DNA from: Paracoccaceae bacterium
GTDB taxonomy: Bacteria; Pseudomonadota; Alphaproteobacteria; Rhodobacterales; Rhodobacteraceae
DNA: 5,115 nucleotides
NCBI GenBank assembly: GCA_013214715.1
Contig: JABSSB010000051.1
Coordinates: forward strand, 1-5,115
Direction: 5' to 3'
Shown here: in pieces, positions 4,789 to 5,115 of the stretch
Layout: each line of letters begins with the position of its first letter
Numbering within the stretch: position 1 is the first letter of the stretch
Made by a program: the position numbers and the translations under genes
Notes under the pieces: generated by a model
What the model saw: the letters and a program-made list of their open reading frames with translations, nothing else
Told to the model about the DNA's origin: nothing
Databases searched by the model: none

Positions 4789-5115
4789 TCAATCCGGGTT
4801 TGTCTGCCCCATTTCGCACACGCGGCGCCATTCAGCTTCGGTCACGGGTTGCACCGACAGGCGGGAATTGCGGATCAATGCCATCTCGGACAGGGCCGGG
4901 TCTTCCTTGATTTCAGCCAGAGTGACAGGACGCTCGAAAGGCCGGATCGCCTTGATGTCGACGCAATCCCAGCGATCATCATCCGTGGTGCTGTCGGGAT
5001 GCGCCTCGGCACAGATTTCGACGATGCCGACGACGGATTTGTCCTTTTGCGAATGATAAAAGAACCCGCGATCACCCAGCTTCATGGCGCGCATGAAGTT
5101 GCGGGCCTGATAATT
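4789..5115 (-). CDS. EVE-domain protein (5' end outside the window)
   Basis: The last 108 residues are present. The frame continues without a stop to the window edge, reading NYQARNFMRAMKLGDRG, and the usual EVE protein of about 137-140 residues would need roughly 30 more beyond it. The ATG at 5094 is therefore internal and not the start. GDRGFFYHS and VVGIVEI are signature strands of the EVE domain (PF01878), related to PUA and YTH folds; some relatives bind modified bases such as 5-methylcytosine in DNA or modified RNA. Further family features are WDCVDIKAIRPFERPVTLAEIK and LIRNSRLSVQPVTEAEW. It is soluble and is followed after 42 bp by the DUF1761 gene. Domain identity is secure; the ligand is not known. 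Confidence 0.92.
   Translation of the reverse strand, partial: NYQARNFMRAMKLGDRGFFYHSQKDKSVVGIVEICAEAHPDSTTDDDRWDCVDIKAIRPFERPVTLAEIKEDPALSEMALIRNSRLSVQPVTEAEWRRVCEMGQTNPD

Overview
The window looks like chromosomal DNA of an alphaproteobacterium of the order Rhodobacterales (Rhodobacter/Roseobacter group). The reasons are a response regulator that is nearly a textbook RegA/PrrA, a bacterial long-form S-adenosylhomocysteine hydrolase of the Rhodobacter type close to it, high GC with strong third-position bias (hence long antisense open frames), and clear GGAGG-type ribosome binding sites. I see no insertion sequence, phage gene, CRISPR array, rRNA or tRNA.

Layout. Bases 43-603 (+) encode the redox response regulator RegA. 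Converging on it is a two-gene minus-strand unit: an HD-domain phosphohydrolase (1618-1019) and a GNAT acetyltransferase (1022-624) that overlap by ATGA. The acetyltransferase has lost the usual end of its fold, and its stop codon lies in the loop of the small hairpin that also ends regA. A 126-bp divergent region (1619-1744) separates the HD gene from ahcY (1745-3136, +). It holds a short palindrome, a 12-bp-period direct repeat, a longer interrupted dyad and a possible ahcY promoter. ahcY ends in a very strong intrinsic terminator (3159-3189). Only 36 bp later comes a TIM-barrel amidohydrolase of the LigI/COG3618 type (3226-4104, +) with its own small terminator (4110-4131). After about 170 bp with no recognisable gene, a long-stem hairpin (4303-4341) lies downstream of a second minus-strand pair: a four-helix DUF1761-type membrane protein (4746-4348) and an EVE-domain protein that runs off the right edge of the window (5115-4789).

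How the genes relate. RegA is the DNA-binding half of the RegB/RegA (PrrB/PrrA, ActS/ActR) redox two-component system; its sensor kinase is not in the window. AhcY removes S-adenosylhomocysteine and so keeps methyl transfer running. Linkage of the reg cluster to ahcY is known in Rhodobacter capsulatus, where photosynthesis regulators (hvrA, hvrB) lie in the same area; neither is present here. The HD hydrolase, acetyltransferase, amidohydrolase, DUF1761 and EVE proteins have family-level assignments only.

Overall this is mostly an ordinary housekeeping region. I did not find a convincing undescribed system. The points most worth a second look are the structured ahcY/HD divergent region, the C-terminally truncated acetyltransferase, and the amidohydrolase whose active-site surroundings differ from true pyrone-dicarboxylate lactonases.
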